This document shows positions 62,414 to 64,000 of a stretch of 64,000 nucleotides of DNA, piece by piece. This DNA comes from Parvularcula sp964556115. Its GTDB lineage: Bacteria; Pseudomonadota; Alphaproteobacteria; Caulobacterales; Parvularculaceae. Below the pieces are notes generated by a model. The model was not told the origin of the DNA. It did no database searches and saw nothing but the letters and a program-made list of their open reading frames with translations. Position numbers and translations under genes: made by a program. Positions within the stretch are counted from its first letter, which is position 1. The number at the start of each line of letters is the position of its first letter. The stretch is from NCBI GenBank assembly GCA_964556115.1, contig CAZKVC010000005.1, positions 124,001 through 188,000 on the forward strand, written 5' to 3'.

Positions 62414-63511
62414 ATGGGTTTCAAATGCGGCATTGTCGGGCTGCCCAATGTCGGCAAGTCCACGCTGTTCAATGCGCTGACCAAGACGGCGGCGGCGCAG
62501 GCTGCCAACTATCCCTTCTGCACGATCGAGCCCAATGTGGGCGATGTCGCCGTGCCCGAACCGCGCCTCGGCAAGCTGGCGGAGATCGCCAAATCGGCCG
62601 AGATCATCCCCTCGCGCCTTCAGTTCGTGGACATCGCCGGGCTCGTCAAAGGTGCCTCCAAGGGCGAGGGGCTGGGCAACCAGTTTCTCGCCAATATCCG
62701 CGAGGTTGACGCTGTCGCCTATGTGCTGCGCTGCTTCGAGGATGACGACATCACCCATGTCGAAGGCCGGATCGACCCCGTCGCCGACTGGGAGACCGTC
62801 GAGACCGAGCTCATGCTGGCCGATCTCGATAGCCTCGAGAAACGCCGCGTCAATCTCGAGAAGAAGGCGAAGGGGCAGGACAAGGAAGCCAAGGAGACCC
62901 TCGTTCTGGTCGACCGGGCCCTGGCGGAGCTTCGCGAAGGTCGCCCGGCGCGTACGGCGGAAGTCTCGCCGGACGAAGCCAAAGCGTGGAAGGGGCTTCA
63001 GCTTCTCACCACCAAGCCCGTTCTCTTCGTTGCCAATGTCGATGAAGAATCGGCGGCTTCGGGAAACGAATATTCAAAGAAGGTCGGCGAAGAAGCAGGA
63101 AAACAGAATGCGAAAGCCGTGACCATCTCTGCGAAGATCGAATCGGAGCTCGCCACCCTGGACGATGCGGAAGCCGAGGAATATCTCGCGGAATTGGGGT
63201 TGGAAGAGCCAGGGCTCAACCGGCTCATCAGGGCTGGCTACGACCTTCTTGGTCTTCACACTTACTTTACCGCCGGGCCGAAGGAGGCCCGTGCCTGGAC
63301 CGTGAGGCGCGGAGCCCTTGCTCCGGAGGCTGCCGGGGTTATTCACACGGACTTCGAAAAGAAGTTCATTCGGGCCGAGACAATCTCCTATGAGGACTAT
63401 GTCTCATTGGGCGGTGAAGCTGGAGCGAAGGATGCCGGCAAGCAGCGTATCGAAGGGAAAGACTACGTCGTGCAGGACGGCGACGTAATGCATTTCCGAA
63501 CAGGGAACTGA
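62414..63511 (+). CDS. ychF: redox-regulated ATPase YchF
   Basis: 365 residues of the Obg-related YchF/OLA1 family. G1 GLPNVGKS (9-16), NYPFCTIEPNVG, DIAGLVKGASKGEGLGNQFL (positions about 75-95), the alpha-helical coiled-coil insert and the C-terminal TGS-like domain (ISYEDYVSLGGEAGAK, GKDYVVQDGDVMHFR). YchF prefers ATP and binds ribosomes. The ATG at 62414 has AAGGA upstream; an in-frame extension before it is not credible. Confidence 0.96.
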   Translation: MGFKCGIVGLPNVGKSTLFNALTKTAAAQAANYPFCTIEPNVGDVAVPEPRLGKLAEIAKSAEIIPSRLQFVDIAGLVKGASKGEGLGNQFLANIREVDAVAYVLRCFEDDDITHVEGRIDPVADWETVETELMLADLDSLEKRRVNLEKKAKGQDKEAKETLVLVDRALAELREGRPARTAEVSPDEAKAWKGLQLLTTKPVLFVANVDEESAASGNEYSKKVGEEAGKQNAKAVTISAKIESELATLDDAEAEEYLAELGLEEPGLNRLIRAGYDLLGLHTYFTAGPKEARAWTVRRGALAPEAAGVIHTDFEKKFIRAETISYEDYVSLGGEAGAKDAGKQRIEGKDYVVQDGDVMHFRTGN

Positions 63512-63514
63512 GGG

Positions 63515-64000
63515 ATGACGAAAGAGCACGGGCTCGCAGGGCTGTTCGGTGACGACGGCACCGTGACGACGAAGACCAAGGGCGGGGAAGAGCAGGCCTC
63601 TTCCGAGCTCCCGCCCGTGCTCGACGATGCCGATCGTTCGCCGCTCGACATGCTGGCCGAGAAGATCGGCTTCGAGGACCAGACCTTCGAGAAGACGCCT
63701 TCTCCAGGCAAGGCGCGTCGCGAGGAGCCGGAGGACTATGCCGCCGATCCCTTCCCGCCCTCTTCCTACGCGGACGCCGATCCCTTCCCGCCCTCTTCCT
63801 ACGCGGACGACGAGGACGATTACGGCGGGCCGCAGGATGCATCGCCCTTCGACTATGGCGATGACGAACGCCTTGCGGATGAGGTGTCGGGTTTCAGCGG
63901 CGCCGAGGCACAGGAAGGCATCTTGTGCTTCCTGCTCGAAGGGCACGATGCACGCGGGCGCCGCCGGACGCTCGAAGCCCTGAACATGGCGGCGGGCAAC
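63515..64000 (+). CDS. partial acidic hypothetical protein, cut by window end
   Basis: 162 codons without a stop from the ATG at 63515 (preceded by GAGGG, three bases after the ychF stop) to the window edge. Acidic and proline-rich, probably disordered up to about residue 125. It contains a perfect tandem duplication (DPFPPSSYADA region). A more ordered part then begins with EILCFLLEGHD-like sequence (EGILCFLLEGHDARGRRRTL). The cotranscription with ychF is likely. No family recognised. Confidence 0.6.
   Translation, partial: MTKEHGLAGLFGDDGTVTTKTKGGEEQASSELPPVLDDADRSPLDMLAEKIGFEDQTFEKTPSPGKARREEPEDYAADPFPPSSYADADPFPPSSYADDEDDYGGPQDASPFDYGDDERLADEVSGFSGAEAQEGILCFLLEGHDARGRRRTLEALNMAAGN
63743..63808 (+). 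repeat. perfect 33-bp tandem duplication
   Basis: Two identical 33-base units (63743-63775 and 63776-63808) encode ADPFPPSSYAD twice within the partial ORF. The lack of any difference, including at third positions, points to a recent duplication. Confidence 0.95.

Overview
The window looks like core chromosome of a GC-rich, free-living alphaproteobacterium, probably marine. Pointers to Alphaproteobacteria are the gene order nuoJKLMN-birA-coaX-rnj-DUF1467, an ATP12-type F1-ATPase assembly chaperone, a BolA gene beside a C-terminal J-domain protein, an UrcA-family secreted protein, an HWE/HisKA_2-type histidine kinase and a recA promoter carrying a near match to the alphaproteobacterial SOS box. 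The genus cannot be fixed from reading alone; a Parvularcula- or Hyphomonas-like lineage is only a guess. No insertion sequence, prophage, CRISPR array, integrase or rRNA was seen.

Layout. 0-2 kb: tRNA-Gln(TTG) and tRNA-Pro(CGG), a metallo-beta-lactamase-fold hydrolase, a TPR protein, and rpmJ. 2-7 kb: xseA, an acidic single-pass membrane protein, purD and fsa/tal. 6.8-7.6 kb: a 33-residue membrane peptide and an UrcA protein, each followed by its own terminator. 8-12 kb: rpsF-rpsR-rplI, dnaB, alr. 12-14 kb: a tightly overlapping minus-strand set crcB - RluC-type pseudouridine synthase - ATP12. 14-17 kb: aroK-aroB and a CBS/CorC membrane protein. 17-22 kb: patatin, sirtuin, MFS transporter, bolA, J-domain protein and small membrane or lipoproteins. 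22-33 kb: mgtE, DUF1467, RNase J, coaX, birA and the membrane arm of respiratory complex I (nuoN-M-L-K-J). 33-37 kb: recA divergent from a small protein plus an AsmA-like protein. 37-47 kb: an acyl-CoA synthetase, a BlaI/M56 (BlaR1-like) regulatory pair, an ABC-F ATPase, an acidic lipoprotein, a DUF2799-like lipoprotein and lolD/lolC. 47-64 kb: GNAT, a DmdC-like acyl-CoA dehydrogenase, threonylcarbamoyl-AMP synthase, an ABC ATPase with a giant ABC-permease/M1-aminopeptidase fusion, a DUF4197 lipoprotein, a GlcD-like flavoprotein, a histidine kinase, thioesterase, yaaA, YbjN-like and AIM24 proteins, pth, ychF and a partial repeat-bearing ORF cut by the window end.

Most genes are housekeeping: translation (rpmJ, rpsF, rpsR, rplI, tsaC, pth, ychF, tRNAs), replication and repair (dnaB, recA, xseA), cell wall and amino acids (alr, aroK, aroB), cofactors (coaX, birA), respiration (nuoJ-N, ATP12) and envelope assembly (lolCD, AsmA, lipoproteins). 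The less ordinary parts are the ABC/M1-peptidase fusion pair, the BlaI/M56 pair with twin operators and a five-fold heptad repeat, a complex I operon that starts at nuoJ directly downstream of recA, a hairpin that buries a start codon near 21.6 kb, a pair of repeated ATCG-N5-CGAT sites near 7.73 kb, and several very small genes. I did not find convincing evidence of a wholly new multi-gene system. No database search was possible, so family names rest on recognised motifs.
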